A stretch of DNA of 64,000 bases. Origin: Ideonella oryzae. GTDB taxonomy: Bacteria > Pseudomonadota > Gammaproteobacteria > Burkholderiales > Burkholderiaceae_C. Each line of letters begins with the position of its first letter. Within the stretch, counting starts at the first letter, position 1. Both the position numbers and the translations under genes were made by a program. Below the pieces are notes generated by a model. It was given only the letters and a program-made list of their open reading frames with translations. It did not search any database and was not told the DNA's origin. Location of the stretch: assembly GCF_024055665.1 (NCBI RefSeq), contig NZ_JAMXMC010000002.1:372001-436000 (forward strand), in the 5' to 3' direction. Below, one piece after another: positions 41,457 through 51,407 of the stretch.

Positions 41457-42239
41457 TCAGGCCAGCCAGGCGGGGGGGCGCTTCTGCAGGAAGGACGAGA
41501 CGCCTTCCTTGCCTTCGGCGCTGCCGCGGATGTCGGCGATGCGCCGGGCGGTGTCGGAGCGCAGTTCGTCGCTCAGGGGCTGCCGGGCCAGGTCCTGCAC
41601 CAGGCGCTTGCAGGCGCGCACGGCGGCCGGGCCGTTGGCCACCAGGGCCTCGGTCAGGGCTTGCACGCGGACGTCCAGCTGATCGGCGGGGCAGAGCTCG
41701 TGCACCAGGCCCAGGCGGTGGGCCTCGGCGGCGCTGAAGCGCTCGGCGGTGGTGAAGTAGCGCTGGGCGGCGCGCTGGCCGATGGCAGCGATCACATAGG
41801 GCGCGATGGTGGCCGGCAGCAGGCCCAGCTTGGCCTCGCTCAGGCAGAAGTGCACGCCGTCGGCGGCCACCAGCACGTCGCACAGCGCGGCCAGGCCCAC
41901 GCCACCGGCGTAGCAGTCGCCCTGCACGCGGCCGATGACGGGCACCGGGCACTGGTGGATCGTCCACAGCATGTCGGCCAGGGCCTGGGCATCGGCCCAG
42001 TTCTGTTCCCAGCTGTAGTCGGCCATGGCGCGCATCCAGTTCAGGTCCGCGCCGGCACAGAAGGCCTTGCCATGGCCGGCCAGCACCACGGCGCGCAGCG
42101 TGTCGTCCTGCGACAGCGCGCGGAAGGTGGCGGTCAGCTCGGCGATGACCTGGTCGTTGAAGGCGTTGCGCACATCCGGCCGGTTGAGCCAGACCTCGGC
42201 CACATGGGGCGAAGGGCGCCGTAGTTCCAGGGTGTTCAT
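41457..42239 (-). CDS. liuC: Enoyl-CoA hydratase, likely methylglutaconyl-CoA hydratase
   Basis: Crotonase-fold enzyme (260 residues) expected to hydrate 3-methylglutaconyl-CoA to HMG-CoA. The CoA-binding entry is VAEVWLNRPDVRNAFND. The oxyanion-hole motifs are GKAFCAGADLNWM (about residues 57-69) and VQGDCYAGGVGLAALCD (about 104-120), and the catalytic Glu region is CLSEAKLGLLPATIAPYV. Its position between mccB and mccA in the liu operon supports the specific substrate. The ATG at 42239 (MNTLELRRPS) is used; the frame is open to 42305 but not conserved. Confidence 0.9.
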   Translation of the reverse strand: MNTLELRRPSPHVAEVWLNRPDVRNAFNDQVIAELTATFRALSQDDTLRAVVLAGHGKAFCAGADLNWMRAMADYSWEQNWADAQALADMLWTIHQCPVPVIGRVQGDCYAGGVGLAALCDVLVAADGVHFCLSEAKLGLLPATIAPYVIAAIGQRAAQRYFTTAERFSAAEAHRLGLVHELCPADQLDVRVQALTEALVANGPAAVRACKRLVQDLARQPLSDELRSDTARRIADIRGSAEGKEGVSSFLQKRPPAWLA

Positions 42240-42290
42240 GGACGCGTGATCAGCGGGTGTTGTCAAGGGATTGGCGTGGATCCGGCTTGG

Positions 42291-42330
42291 CCGGTCCGCT
42301 GCCAAAGCCCCCTTGGGGGGCAGCGACCGG
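42291..42330. repeat. Long imperfect palindrome inside the liu operon (REP-like / attenuator)
   Basis: CCGGTCCGCTGCC (42291-42303) pairs with GGCAGCGACCGG (42319-42330), leaving one bulged base, and the loop contains CCCCC-TT-GGGGG (42308-42319). The whole 40-nt element sits in the 108-bp gap between mccB and liuC. C5-x-G5 palindromes of this type recur between genes in Burkholderiales genomes, from general experience. It may trim or stabilise the polycistronic mRNA. Confidence 0.5.
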
Positions 42331-42347
42331 AAGGGAGCGTGGGGGCT

Positions 42348-43978
42348 TCACATCCTGAAGACGCCGAACTTGGCGTCCGGGATCGGTGCGTTGAGACTGG
42401 CCGACAGGCCCAGGGCCAGCACGCGGCGGGTGTCGACGGGGTTGATGATGCCGTCGTCCCACAGGCGGGCGCTGGCGTAGTAAGGGTGGCCCTGCACCTC
42501 GTACTGCTGGCGGATCGGGGCCTTGAAGGCCTCTTCCTGCTCGGCGCTCCACTGGCCGCCCTTGGCCTCAATGCCGTCGCGCTTGACGGTGGCCAGCACG
42601 CTGGCGGCCTGCTCGCCACCCATCACGCTGATGCGGGCGTTGGGCCACATCCAGAGGAAGCGCGGGGAATAGGCGCGGCCGCACATGCCGTAGTTGCCGG
42701 CGCCGAAACTGCCGCCGATGATGACGGTGAACTTGGGCACGTTGGCGCAGGCCACGGCCGTGACCATCTTGGCGCCGGCCCGGGCAATGCCCTCGTTCTC
42801 GTACTTGCGGCCGACCATGAAGCCGGTGATGTTCTGCAGGAAGACCAGCGGGATCTTGCGCTGGCAGCACAGCTCGATGAAGTGGGCGCCCTTGTTGGCG
42901 CTTTCGGCGAACAGGATGCCGTTGTTGGCCACGATGCCCACCGGCGTGCCCTCGATGTGGGCGAAGCCGCAGACCAGGGTGTTGCCGTAGCGGGCCTTGA
43001 ACTCGTCGAACTCGCTGCCGTCGACGATGCGGGCGATGATCTCGCGCACGTCGAAGGGCTTGCGGGTGTCGGTGGGGATGACGGCCAGCAGTTCCTCCGC
43101 CGGGTAGAGCGGGGCCTGCGGCGTGCGCAGGGCCAGCGGGGCGGGCTTTTGCCAGTTCAGGTGGCCCACCGCCTGGCGGGCCAGGGCCAGGGCGTGCAGG
43201 TCGCTCTCGGCCAGGTGGTCGGCCACGCCGGACAGGCGGGTGTGCACGTCGCCGCCGCCCAGGTCCTCGGCGCTCACCACCTCGCCGGTGGCGGCCTTCA
43301 CCAGCGGCGGGCCGCCCAGGAAGATGGTGCCCTGGTTCTTGACGATGATGGTCTCGTCGCTCATGGCCGGCACGTAGGCGCCGCCGGCGGTGCAGGAGCC
43401 CATCACCACGGCGATCTGCGGGATGCCTTCGCCGCTCATCGTGGCCTGGTTGTAGAAGATGCGGCCGAAGTGGTCGCGGTCGGGGAAGACCTCGTCCTGG
43501 TTGGGCAGGTTGGCGCCGCCGGAATCGACCAGGTAGATGCAGGGCAGGCGGTTCTCGCGGGCCACCTCCTGCGCGCGCAGGTGCTTCTTGACGGTCAGCG
43601 GGTAGTAGGTGCCGCCCTTGACGGTGGCGTCGTTGCAGACGATGACGCACTCCACACCCGCCACCCGGCCGATGCCGGCGATCATGCCGGCGGCCGGAGC
43701 GCTGTCCACCATCTCGCCGTTGGCGTCGGCCTCGCGGTAGACGCCGTGCGCGGCCATCGGCGCGATCTCCAGGAAGGGCGTGTCCGGGTCCAGCAGCATC
43801 TCCACCCGCTCGCGTGGCAGCAGCTTGCCGCGGGCCAGGTGCTTGGCACGGGCGGCCTCGCCGCCGCCCTGGGCGATGCGGGCCAGGCGGGTGTTGAGGT
43901 CGTCCACCAGCGCGCGCATGGCCAGGGCGTTGGCCCGGGCTTCCTCGCTGCGGGGGTTGAGCTGCGTCTTCAGCGTGG

Positions 43979-43982
<4 letters not shown>
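42348..43982 (-). CDS. mccB: Methylcrotonyl-CoA carboxylase beta (carboxyltransferase) subunit
   Basis: Carboxyltransferase partner of MccA (544 residues). Markers are [21 protein letters not shown] at the N-terminus, [21 protein letters not shown], the CoA/biotin-site segments [26 protein letters not shown] and [18 protein letters not shown], and [20 protein letters not shown] and [11 protein letters not shown] in the C-domain. The sequence is typical of MCC beta rather than propionyl-CoA carboxylase. The start at 43982 overlaps the upstream synthetase stop by 4 bp (ATGA). Confidence 0.95.
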
Positions 43983-45715
<1,733 letters not shown>

Positions 45716-45758
45716 GGGTGTGTCTCCTCGCCTCGTGGCCTTGGGGGCTCTGGGATGG

Positions 45759-46931
45759 TCAGATCGTCTCGGCGAACAGCTCGCGGCCGATCAGCATGCG
45801 GCGGATCTCGCTGGTGCCCGCGCCGATCTCGTAGAGCTTGGCATCGCGCCACAGGCGCTCCACCGGGAACTCCTTGGTGTAGCCCACGCCGCCCAGGGTC
45901 TGGATGGCTTCGCCGGCCATCCAGGTGGCCTTCTCGGCGGTGTAGAGGATGACGCCGGCCGCGTCCTTGCGCAGGGTGCGGCTGTGGTCGCCGCGGTCGC
46001 AGGCCTGGGCCACCGCATAGGCATAGGCGCGGCAGGCCTGGAAGGTGCTGTACATGTCGGCCAGCTTGCCCTGCATCAGCTGGAACTCGCCGATGGGCTG
46101 GCCGAACTGCTTGCGCTCGTGCACATAAGGGACCACCGCGTCCATGCAGGCGGCCATGATGCCCAGCGGCCCGCCGGAAAGCACCACGCGTTCGTAGTCC
46201 AGGCCGCTCATCAGCACCTTGACGCCGTTGCCCTCGCCGCCCAGCACGTTCTCTTCCGGCACTTCACAGTTGTCGAAGAACAAGGGGAAGGTGTTGGAGC
46301 CGCGCATGCCCAGCTTGTCCAGGTGCTGGCCGTGGCTGAAGCCTTTGAAGCCCTTCTCGATGATGAAGGCGGTCATGCCCTTGGCACCCGCGCCCGGCGC
46401 GGTCTTGGCATAGACCACCAGCGTGTCGGCGTCGCCGCCGTTGGTGATCCACATCTTGCTGCCGTTGAGCACGTAGCGGTCGCCCTTCTTCTCGGCGCGC
46501 AGCGTCATGCTCACCACGTCGGAGCCGGCACCCGGCTCGCTCATGGCCAGGGCGCCCACATGTTCGCCGCTGACCAGCTTGGGCAGGTACTTCTGCTTCT
46601 GCGCCTCGGAACCGTTGCGCCTGATCTGGTTGATGCACAGGTTGCTGTGCGCACCGTAGGACAGCGCGATCGAGGCGCTGGCCCGGCTGATTTCCTCCAT
46701 CGCCACCATGTGGGCCACATAGCCGAGGGCGGTGCCACCGTGCTCTTCCGGCACCGTCAGTCCGTGCAAGCCCATCTCGCCCAGCTTGCGCCAGAGGTCG
46801 GCGGGGAAGAGGTTGTCGCGGTCGACCTGGGCGGCGCGCGGGGCGATCTCGGCCTGGGCGAAGGCGCGCACGGCCTCCCGCAGTGCGGCGATGTCCTCGC
46901 CCAGCGGGAAGGTGAAGATGGATTCGAACAT
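45759..46931 (-). CDS. ivd: Isovaleryl-CoA dehydrogenase
   Basis: FAD-dependent acyl-CoA dehydrogenase (390 residues) that oxidises isovaleryl-CoA to 3-methylcrotonyl-CoA. Features are [34 protein letters not shown] (FAD/substrate site), [19 protein letters not shown], the [16 protein letters not shown] region with the IVD-type Glu, and [21 protein letters not shown]-like sequence. It is the first gene of the liu operon; a palindromic operator lies 28-42 bp upstream of its ATG. The start at 46931 has the strong site AGGAGACACACCCC; the frame extends to 46973 through the operator, which argues against the longer form. Confidence 0.94.
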   Translation of the reverse strand: MFESIFTFPLGEDIAALREAVRAFAQAEIAPRAAQVDRDNLFPADLWRKLGEMGLHGLTVPEEHGGTALGYVAHMVAMEEISRASASIALSYGAHSNLCINQIRRNGSEAQKQKYLPKLVSGEHVGALAMSEPGAGSDVVSMTLRAEKKGDRYVLNGSKMWITNGGDADTLVVYAKTAPGAGAKGMTAFIIEKGFKGFSHGQHLDKLGMRGSNTFPLFFDNCEVPEENVLGGEGNGVKVLMSGLDYERVVLSGGPLGIMAACMDAVVPYVHERKQFGQPIGEFQLMQGKLADMYSTFQACRAYAYAVAQACDRGDHSRTLRKDAAGVILYTAEKATWMAGEAIQTLGGVGYTKEFPVERLWRDAKLYEIGAGTSEIRRMLIGRELFAETI

Positions 46932-46958
46932 GGGGTGTGTCTCCTGCGGATCGTTGTT

Positions 46959-46973
46959 TTGAGTGTCACTCAA
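46959..46973. promoter_or_regulatory. Operator palindrome 1 (ivd side)
   Basis: TTGAGTG-T-CACTCAA is a perfect 15-bp palindrome, 28 bp upstream of the ivd ATG. It shares TTGAGTnnnACTCAA with the second copy at 47059-47073, exactly 100 bp away. It is most likely bound by the adjacent TetR-type regulator. Confidence 0.75.
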
Positions 46974-47027
46974 TAAGTCATCGATAGATCCCAGGGGATT
47001 TCCCTAGTCATCTGGCAGTCACTCAGA

Positions 47028-47039
47028 GATTGATCAATC
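47028..47039. promoter_or_regulatory. GATTGATCAATC palindrome in the liu divergent promoter
   Basis: A perfect 12-bp palindrome lies between the two TTGAGT operators. TTGATC inside it could also be a -35 for the regulator gene, with CAAAAT 18 bp downstream as -10. Its role is undetermined. Confidence 0.35.
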
Positions 47040-47058
47040 CATGGCGGGTCTGCCAAAA

Positions 47059-47073
47059 TTGAGTAACACTCAA
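47059..47073. promoter_or_regulatory. Operator palindrome 2 (regulator side)
   Basis: TTGAGT-AAC-ACTCAA is a 6-bp inverted repeat with a 3-nt centre that matches operator 1. It ends 8 bp before the ATG of the TetR-type regulator and occupies the place of its Shine-Dalgarno. This fits autorepression. Confidence 0.75.
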
Positions 47074-47081
47074 AAAATACC

Positions 47082-47801
47082 ATGCCCCAGACCGAAACCG
47101 GCTTTGCCACCACCCGCCGCGGCGGCACCAGTGCCCGCAGCGAACAGCGCATGCGCGACATTCTGAGGGTGGGGCGGGAGGTGTTCGCCGAGAAGGGCTA
47201 CGAGCGCGCCACCACCACGGAGATCGCCCAACGCCTGGGCGTCTCCGAGGCCACGGTGTTCACCTACTTCCACGGCAAGCGCGAGCTGTGCGTGCGCGTC
47301 ATCGCCGACTGGTACGACGAAATCATCGCGGCGACGGAGGGTGGCATGCCGCCCGATCGGCCGGCCCGCGAGCAGTTGGCCTACTTCGTGCGCACCCATC
47401 TGCGGCTGTTCCTGATCCAGGGCACCGGCCTGTGCGCGCTGGTGCTGTCCGAGGGGCGCAGCAAGGGCCAGGATTTCGCCGAGGCCTTCCAGCCGCTGCA
47501 GCGCCGTTACACCGCGCCGCTGATGGACCTGCTGGCGCGCGGCCGCGAACGGGGCGAGATCCGCCAGGATCTGCCCCTGCGCCTGATGCGTGCGCTGGTG
47601 CTGGGCCCGGTGGAACACCTGCTGTGGGAGGTCGTCGGCCAGGGGGCTGCCGGGGCGGACAAGCTGGACGTGGAGGCCACCGCCGCCGGCTTGGTGGAGC
47701 TGTTCTGGCCCGCACTGGCCGCGCCCGAGGGCGAGCTGGCGGCGCTGCGCCAGTTCCACCAGACGGTGGGCGAGGCGATGGGGCGGGTCGACTGCCGCTG
47801 A
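47082..47801 (+). CDS. TetR/AcrR family regulator of the liu operon (LiuQ-like)
   Basis: A 239-residue dimeric DNA-binding regulator. The N-terminal TetR HTH is clear (about 22-70: RMRDILRVGREVFAEKGYERATTTEIAQRLGVSEATVFTYF, read in pieces). The C-terminal ligand domain has the TetR_C style LDVEATAAGLVELFW. It is divergent from ivd and flanked by two matching palindromes, so it very likely represses the leucine/isovalerate operon and itself, with an acyl-CoA intermediate as inducer. TetR-type LiuQ is known as the branched-chain catabolism regulator in several betaproteobacteria. No Shine-Dalgarno precedes the ATG, so leaderless translation is possible. Confidence 0.88.
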   Translation: MPQTETGFATTRRGGTSARSEQRMRDILRVGREVFAEKGYERATTTEIAQRLGVSEATVFTYFHGKRELCVRVIADWYDEIIAATEGGMPPDRPAREQLAYFVRTHLRLFLIQGTGLCALVLSEGRSKGQDFAEAFQPLQRRYTAPLMDLLARGRERGEIRQDLPLRLMRALVLGPVEHLLWEVVGQGAAGADKLDVEATAAGLVELFWPALAAPEGELAALRQFHQTVGEAMGRVDCR

Positions 47802-47828
47802 GGGCGCATGGGCGTCGAGGGGGAGAGG

Positions 47829-47845
47829 CCGAGCCAGGGGCTCGG
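47829..47845 (+). terminator. Hairpin after the TetR regulator gene
   Basis: CCGAGCC-AGG-GGCTCGG is a perfect 7-bp stem with a 3-nt loop, 28 bp after the regulator's stop codon. It is a likely terminator separating it from mosBA, although the following T content is low. Confidence 0.45.
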
Positions 47846-47940
47846 TGACGGTTGCATCTATACAGCGTTTTCCCTTAGGGTTGTGGGGTTTTGGCAGGCC
47901 TGCGCCATGCGGCCGGCCCAGAAACGTCACCTGCGCGCCG

Positions 47941-47953
47941 GCATGCAGCATGC
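47941..47953. promoter_or_regulatory. GCATGC-A-GCATGC symmetric site upstream of mosB
   Basis: Two GCATGC palindromes flank a single A, 43 bp before the mosB ATG. It may be an operator in the 194-bp mosBA upstream region. It does not resemble the ModE consensus. Confidence 0.3.
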
Positions 47954-47995
47954 TTGTGTCCAGCCATCCATTGGATTGAACCGGGAAGGACGCCC

Positions 47996-48808
47996 ATGAC
48001 CCCCACCCCCACGGCGCTGGAAGCGCTGCTGATGCAGCGCACGCTGTCCGATCCCGAGCTGCTGGCAGCGGCCGAGACTGCGCCGGACTTTCGCATCCTG
48101 CCGGACGCCACGGTGCTGAAGATCGGTGGCCAGAGCATCATCGACCGGGGCCGCGCCGCGGTCTTCCCGCTGGTCGACGAGATCGTCGCGGCGCGCCGGC
48201 AGCACAAGATGCTGATCGGCACCGGCGCCGGCACCCGGGCCCGCCACCTCTATTCCATCGCCGCGGGGTTGAACCTGCCGGCCGGCGTGCTGGCGCAACT
48301 GGGCGCCTCGGTGGCCGACCAGAACGCCGCCATGCTGGGCCAGCTGATGGCCCAACACGGCATCTCCGCAGTGGATGGCGCCGGCCTGTCGGCCGTGCCC
48401 CTGTACCTGGCCGAGGTGAACGCCGTCGTCTTCAGCGGCATGCCGCCCTACAAGCTCTGGATGCGGCCCTCGCCGGATGGCGTGATCCCGCCGTACCGCA
48501 CCGACGCTGGCTGCTATTTGGTTGCCGAGCAGTTCGGCTGCCGGCGGATGATCTACGTGAAGGACGAGGACGGCCTGTTCACCGCCAACCCCAAGACGGA
48601 CAAGGGAGCCACCTTCATCCCGAAGATCTCGGTGAACGAGATGAAGGCCAAGGGCCTGCAGGACTCCATTCTGGAGTTCCCGGTGCTGGACCTGCTGCAG
48701 TCGGCCCGGCATGTGCACGAGGTGCAGGTGATCAACGGCCTGAAGCCTGGCAACCTGACCCGGGCGCTGGGCGGCGAACACGTCGGCACCCTCATCACCG
48801 CGGATTGA
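47996..48808 (+). CDS. mosB: Molybdenum storage protein, beta subunit
   Basis: Subunit of MoSto, the cytoplasmic hexameric cage that stores polyoxomolybdate or tungstate in an ATP-dependent way. The 270 residues have the UMP-kinase-like fold: [100 protein letters not shown] and the end [15 protein letters not shown] recognise close similarity to the Azotobacter vinelandii beta subunit, including length. A good Shine-Dalgarno (GGAAGGA) precedes the ATG at 47996. mosA follows after 13 bp. Confidence 0.93.
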   Translation: MTPTPTALEALLMQRTLSDPELLAAAETAPDFRILPDATVLKIGGQSIIDRGRAAVFPLVDEIVAARRQHKMLIGTGAGTRARHLYSIAAGLNLPAGVLAQLGASVADQNAAMLGQLMAQHGISAVDGAGLSAVPLYLAEVNAVVFSGMPPYKLWMRPSPDGVIPPYRTDAGCYLVAEQFGCRRMIYVKDEDGLFTANPKTDKGATFIPKISVNEMKAKGLQDSILEFPVLDLLQSARHVHEVQVINGLKPGNLTRALGGEHVGTLITAD

Positions 48809-48821
48809 AAGGCCACATGCC

Positions 48822-49649
48822 ATGACTGACACCACCATCGGCATCAAGCATGTCGCCTCGGCGCTGGCGCGCCAAACCCTGCAGAACAGCGCATTGACCC
48901 GCCCCGTCGCGGGCGTCAAGCCCATCCGCCTGATGCCCTGGCTGCAGGTCGTGAAGATCGGCGGCCGCCTGATGGACCGCGGCGCGGCCGCCATCCTGCC
49001 GCTGGTCGAAGAGATCCGCCAACTGCTGCCGGAACACCGGCTGCTGTTCCTGACCGGCGCCGGCCTGCGGGCACGGCACGTCTACGGCGTGGGCCTGGAT
49101 CTGGGCCTGCCGGTCGGCTCGCTGGCCCCGCTGGCGGCCAGCGAGGCCGGGCAGAACGGGCACATCCTGGCGGCCATGCTGTCGGCCGAAGGCGTGTCCT
49201 ATGTGGAACACCCGACCATCGCCAACCAGCTGGCCATCCACCTGCAGGCCGCGCGGGCGGTGGTGGGCAGCGCCTTTCCGCCCTACCACCACCACGAGTT
49301 TCCCGGCGCGCGCATCCCCGCGCACCGGGCTGACACCGGCGCCTTCCTGGCGGCCGATGCGCTGGGGGCCGCGGGCCTGACCATCGTGGAAGACGTGGAC
49401 GGCATCTGCAGCACCGACCCCAATGGCCCGGAGGCCGGCAGCGCCGAGCTGCTGCGCGAGGTGAGCGCGGCCGAGTTGCTCAAGACCACCGGACCGCTGC
49501 CGGTGGACCGGGCGATGCTGGAGAGCATGGCCAACGCGCGCCACATCGCCCAGGTGCAGGTGGTCAATGGCCTGGTGCCCGGCCGCCTGACCGCAGCCCT
49601 GCGCGGCGAGCATGTGGGCACGCTGATCCGCACCGGCGCAGCAGCCTGA
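48822..49649 (+). CDS. mosA: Molybdenum storage protein, alpha subunit
   Basis: Alpha subunit of MoSto (275 residues), forming an alpha3-beta3 cage with MosB. It has the same fold with alpha-type signatures: [74 protein letters not shown] and the His-rich polyoxomolybdate-binding segment [25 protein letters not shown] near residues 148-172. The latter is what distinguishes MoSto from plain uridylate kinases. The C-terminus [17 protein letters not shown] matches the beta subunit's end. It is co-transcribed with mosB. Confidence 0.94.
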   Translation: MTDTTIGIKHVASALARQTLQNSALTRPVAGVKPIRLMPWLQVVKIGGRLMDRGAAAILPLVEEIRQLLPEHRLLFLTGAGLRARHVYGVGLDLGLPVGSLAPLAASEAGQNGHILAAMLSAEGVSYVEHPTIANQLAIHLQAARAVVGSAFPPYHHHEFPGARIPAHRADTGAFLAADALGAAGLTIVEDVDGICSTDPNGPEAGSAELLREVSAAELLKTTGPLPVDRAMLESMANARHIAQVQVVNGLVPGRLTAALRGEHVGTLIRTGAAA

Positions 49650-49674
49650 GCCGGCGCTTGAGCCGGCGCCTCAG
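49646..49674. terminator. Hairpin covering the stop codons of mosA and the convergent acetyltransferase
   Basis: CTGAG-CCGGC ... GCCGG-CGC-CTCAG: outer arms at 49646-49650 and 49670-49674 with inner arms CCGGC/GCCGG. The structure contains both TGA stops and is a likely bidirectional terminator. Confidence 0.5.
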
Positions 49675-50204
49675 CCGTCCACCGGCTGGTTGGGCGTGGC
49701 CAGGGTCAGCTGCCAAAAGCCCAGGTCCAGCCAGCGGCCGAACTTGAAGCCCACCTGCGGCAGCACGCCCACCGACCGGAAGCCCAGCTTCTCGTGCAGG
49801 GCGATGCTGCCGGTGTTCTGCATGTCGATGCCGGCAATCAGGGCGTGCACCCGGTCGCTGGCCTCGGCCAGGCGCAGCAACTCGCGCAGCAGCTGCTTGC
49901 CGATGCCGCGGCCGCGCTGGTCGTGGCGCACATAGACCGAGTGCTCCACGGTGTACTTGAAGGCGGGGAAGGCCCGGAAGCTGCCCCAGCTGGCGAAGCC
50001 CAGCAGCTCGCCGGCGGCGTCGAAGGCACCGATGACCGGAAAGCCGCCGGCCTGCTTGGTGGCGAACCAGGTTTCCATGGTCTTCAGCGTGCGCGGCTGG
50101 TACTCGTACAGCGCGGTGCTGTGGGCGATGGCGTCGTTGAAGATGGCCAGGATGGCGCTGGCGTGCGCGTCGGCCTCGCAGGGGCGCAGGGTGATGTCGT
50201 TCAT
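49671..50204 (-). CDS. GNAT N-acetyltransferase (phosphinothricin-acetyltransferase-like)
   Basis: A 177-residue GNAT enzyme similar in layout to PAT/MddA-type acetyltransferases of amino-acid analogues. Visible features are ITLRPCEADAHASAILAIFNDAIAHSTALYEYQPRT (start; typical FNDAI...T), GFASWGSFRAFPAFKYTVEHSVYVR, the acetyl-CoA motif DQRGRGIGKQLL and HEKLGFRSVGVLPQVGFKFGRWLDL. The start at 50204 overlaps the upstream stop by 4 bp (ATGA), so the three minus-strand genes down to 51338 form one operon. The natural substrate is unknown; methionine derivatives or an antibiotic are possible. Confidence 0.87.
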   Translation of the reverse strand: MNDITLRPCEADAHASAILAIFNDAIAHSTALYEYQPRTLKTMETWFATKQAGGFPVIGAFDAAGELLGFASWGSFRAFPAFKYTVEHSVYVRHDQRGRGIGKQLLRELLRLAEASDRVHALIAGIDMQNTGSIALHEKLGFRSVGVLPQVGFKFGRWLDLGFWQLTLATPNQPVDG

Positions 50205-50764
50205 GTGAGCTGCTTGTGGAAGTAGGTGGTGGGGCAAGGGCGACCATCGGGCCACAGCGCATAGCCGGGCACTTCGCCCACCCGCTGCCAGCCCATGCGG
50301 CTGTAGAGCCGGTCGCCGGCGCTGCCGGTGACGGTGTCCAGCACCAGCACCGTCTTGCCGCAGGCGCGGGCGGTGTCCTCGGCGGCCTGCATCAGGGCCG
50401 CGCCCAGGCCCCGGCGCTGCATCTCGGGGGCCACCTGCATCTTGGCCAGGTCGGCGCGGTGGGGCTGGTTCTCCGGCTGGTCCAGCACGAGCTGCACCGT
50501 GCCGACCACACGGCCCGGCGCGTGGGTATCTTCGTCGCTCAGCGCGGCCAGCAGCAGGGCGCGTTCGCCGCGCTGCACGGCGGCGTCCACCCCTTGCCAG
50601 AACCGCCGGGCTTTCTCCAGGCTCAGCGGCGCCATGAAACCCACCGAGGCACCGCCGTGCACCACGGCCACCAGCAGAGCGGCGAGGTCCTCGGTCTGGC
50701 CCGGGCTGAGCTGCTCGACGCGACGGATGGTCCAGGCGGGGGCGTGGGGGCGGGCGGGGCTCAT
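50201..50764 (-). CDS. GNAT N-acetyltransferase
   Basis: A 187-residue acetyltransferase. The fold shows IRRVEQLSPGQTEDLAALLV, an internal GTVQLVLDQPENQPHRADLAKMQV strand pair, the CoA-binding loop VAPEMQRRGLGAALMQ (Q/RxxGxG/A), and DTVTGSAGDRLYSRMGWQRVGEVPGYALWPDG, a C-terminal half typical of the subgroup that includes aminoglycoside- and tabtoxin-type acetyltransferases. The substrate is unknown. It is the middle gene of a three-gene operon: 1 bp after the XRE-cupin gene and a 4-bp overlap with the next acetyltransferase. Confidence 0.85.
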   Translation of the reverse strand: MSPARPHAPAWTIRRVEQLSPGQTEDLAALLVAVVHGGASVGFMAPLSLEKARRFWQGVDAAVQRGERALLLAALSDEDTHAPGRVVGTVQLVLDQPENQPHRADLAKMQVAPEMQRRGLGAALMQAAEDTARACGKTVLVLDTVTGSAGDRLYSRMGWQRVGEVPGYALWPDGRPCPTTYFHKQLT

Positions 50765-50765
50765 C

Positions 50766-51338
50766 TCAGCTCCGGGTCAGCACCACGGCATAGCGCGCAG
50801 GCACCTGGCCGGGGTTGTGGAAGACGATGGGCACGCCCAGCGTCATGGCCAGGCAGTCGCCGGCCTCCAGGGTGTGGACGGCCTGGTCCACGGTGAGCTG
50901 AAGCCGGCCCTCCAGCAGCCAGACCAGTTGCTGCACGCCCTGCAGCCGCTCCAGGCTGTCGTAGGCCACCCGGGCCTGGGGCGGGAACTCCACCTCGACC
51001 AACTGGGTGCGGATGTCGGGCCCGCCGGGGGAGACGCTGCGGCGCAGGTAGCCGGAGGCCGGGTCGCGCCACACGGTTTGCGCGGCGCGCCGGGCGATGG
51101 GCTCGGGCGGTGGCGTCGGGTTGTCGAACAGCGAGGCCAGGGGCACGTCCAGGGCCTGGGCCAGGCGGTCCAGCAGCACGGCCGTGGGGTTGTTCTCGCC
51201 GCGCTCGATCAGCGAGATCATCGAGCGGCTGACCCCCGAGCGGGTGGCCAGGGCGTCCAGTGAGAGGCCGCGCTCGGCCCGCAGGCCACGCACCCGCTCG
51301 GCGATGCGGGCATTCAACTCGGTGGATGGCTCCTTCAT
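50766..51338 (-). CDS. XRE-family regulator with C-terminal cupin
   Basis: A 190-residue transcription factor with an N-terminal HTH_3 domain (about 12-66: RVRGLRAERGLSLDALATRSGVSRSMISLIERG, read in pieces) and a C-terminal cupin (about 110-188: LVWLLEGRLQLTVDQAVHTLEAGDCLAM). Such HTH-cupin proteins often regulate amine, amino acid or detoxification genes and bind a small ligand in the cupin. It heads the operon with two acetyltransferases and probably controls it. The start at 51338 (MKEPSTELNAR) is chosen; the frame is open to 51392. An ATCC-T-GGAT palindrome lies just upstream (about 51352-51360). Confidence 0.88.
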   Translation of the reverse strand: MKEPSTELNARIAERVRGLRAERGLSLDALATRSGVSRSMISLIERGENNPTAVLLDRLAQALDVPLASLFDNPTPPPEPIARRAAQTVWRDPASGYLRRSVSPGGPDIRTQLVEVEFPPQARVAYDSLERLQGVQQLVWLLEGRLQLTVDQAVHTLEAGDCLAMTLGVPIVFHNPGQVPARYAVVLTRS

Positions 51339-51407
51339 GATGGAGGAATCATCCAGGATATTGGAGTTCCGTGCAAGCATCGGCGGGTGCACCCGCCGGC
51401 CGGGATC

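Noticed and set aside
47846-47880. Possible ModE box upstream of mosB (CATCTATACAGCG)
   Set aside because: It lacks the inverted TATAT halves and the spacing of the ModE consensus; only a few bases agree.
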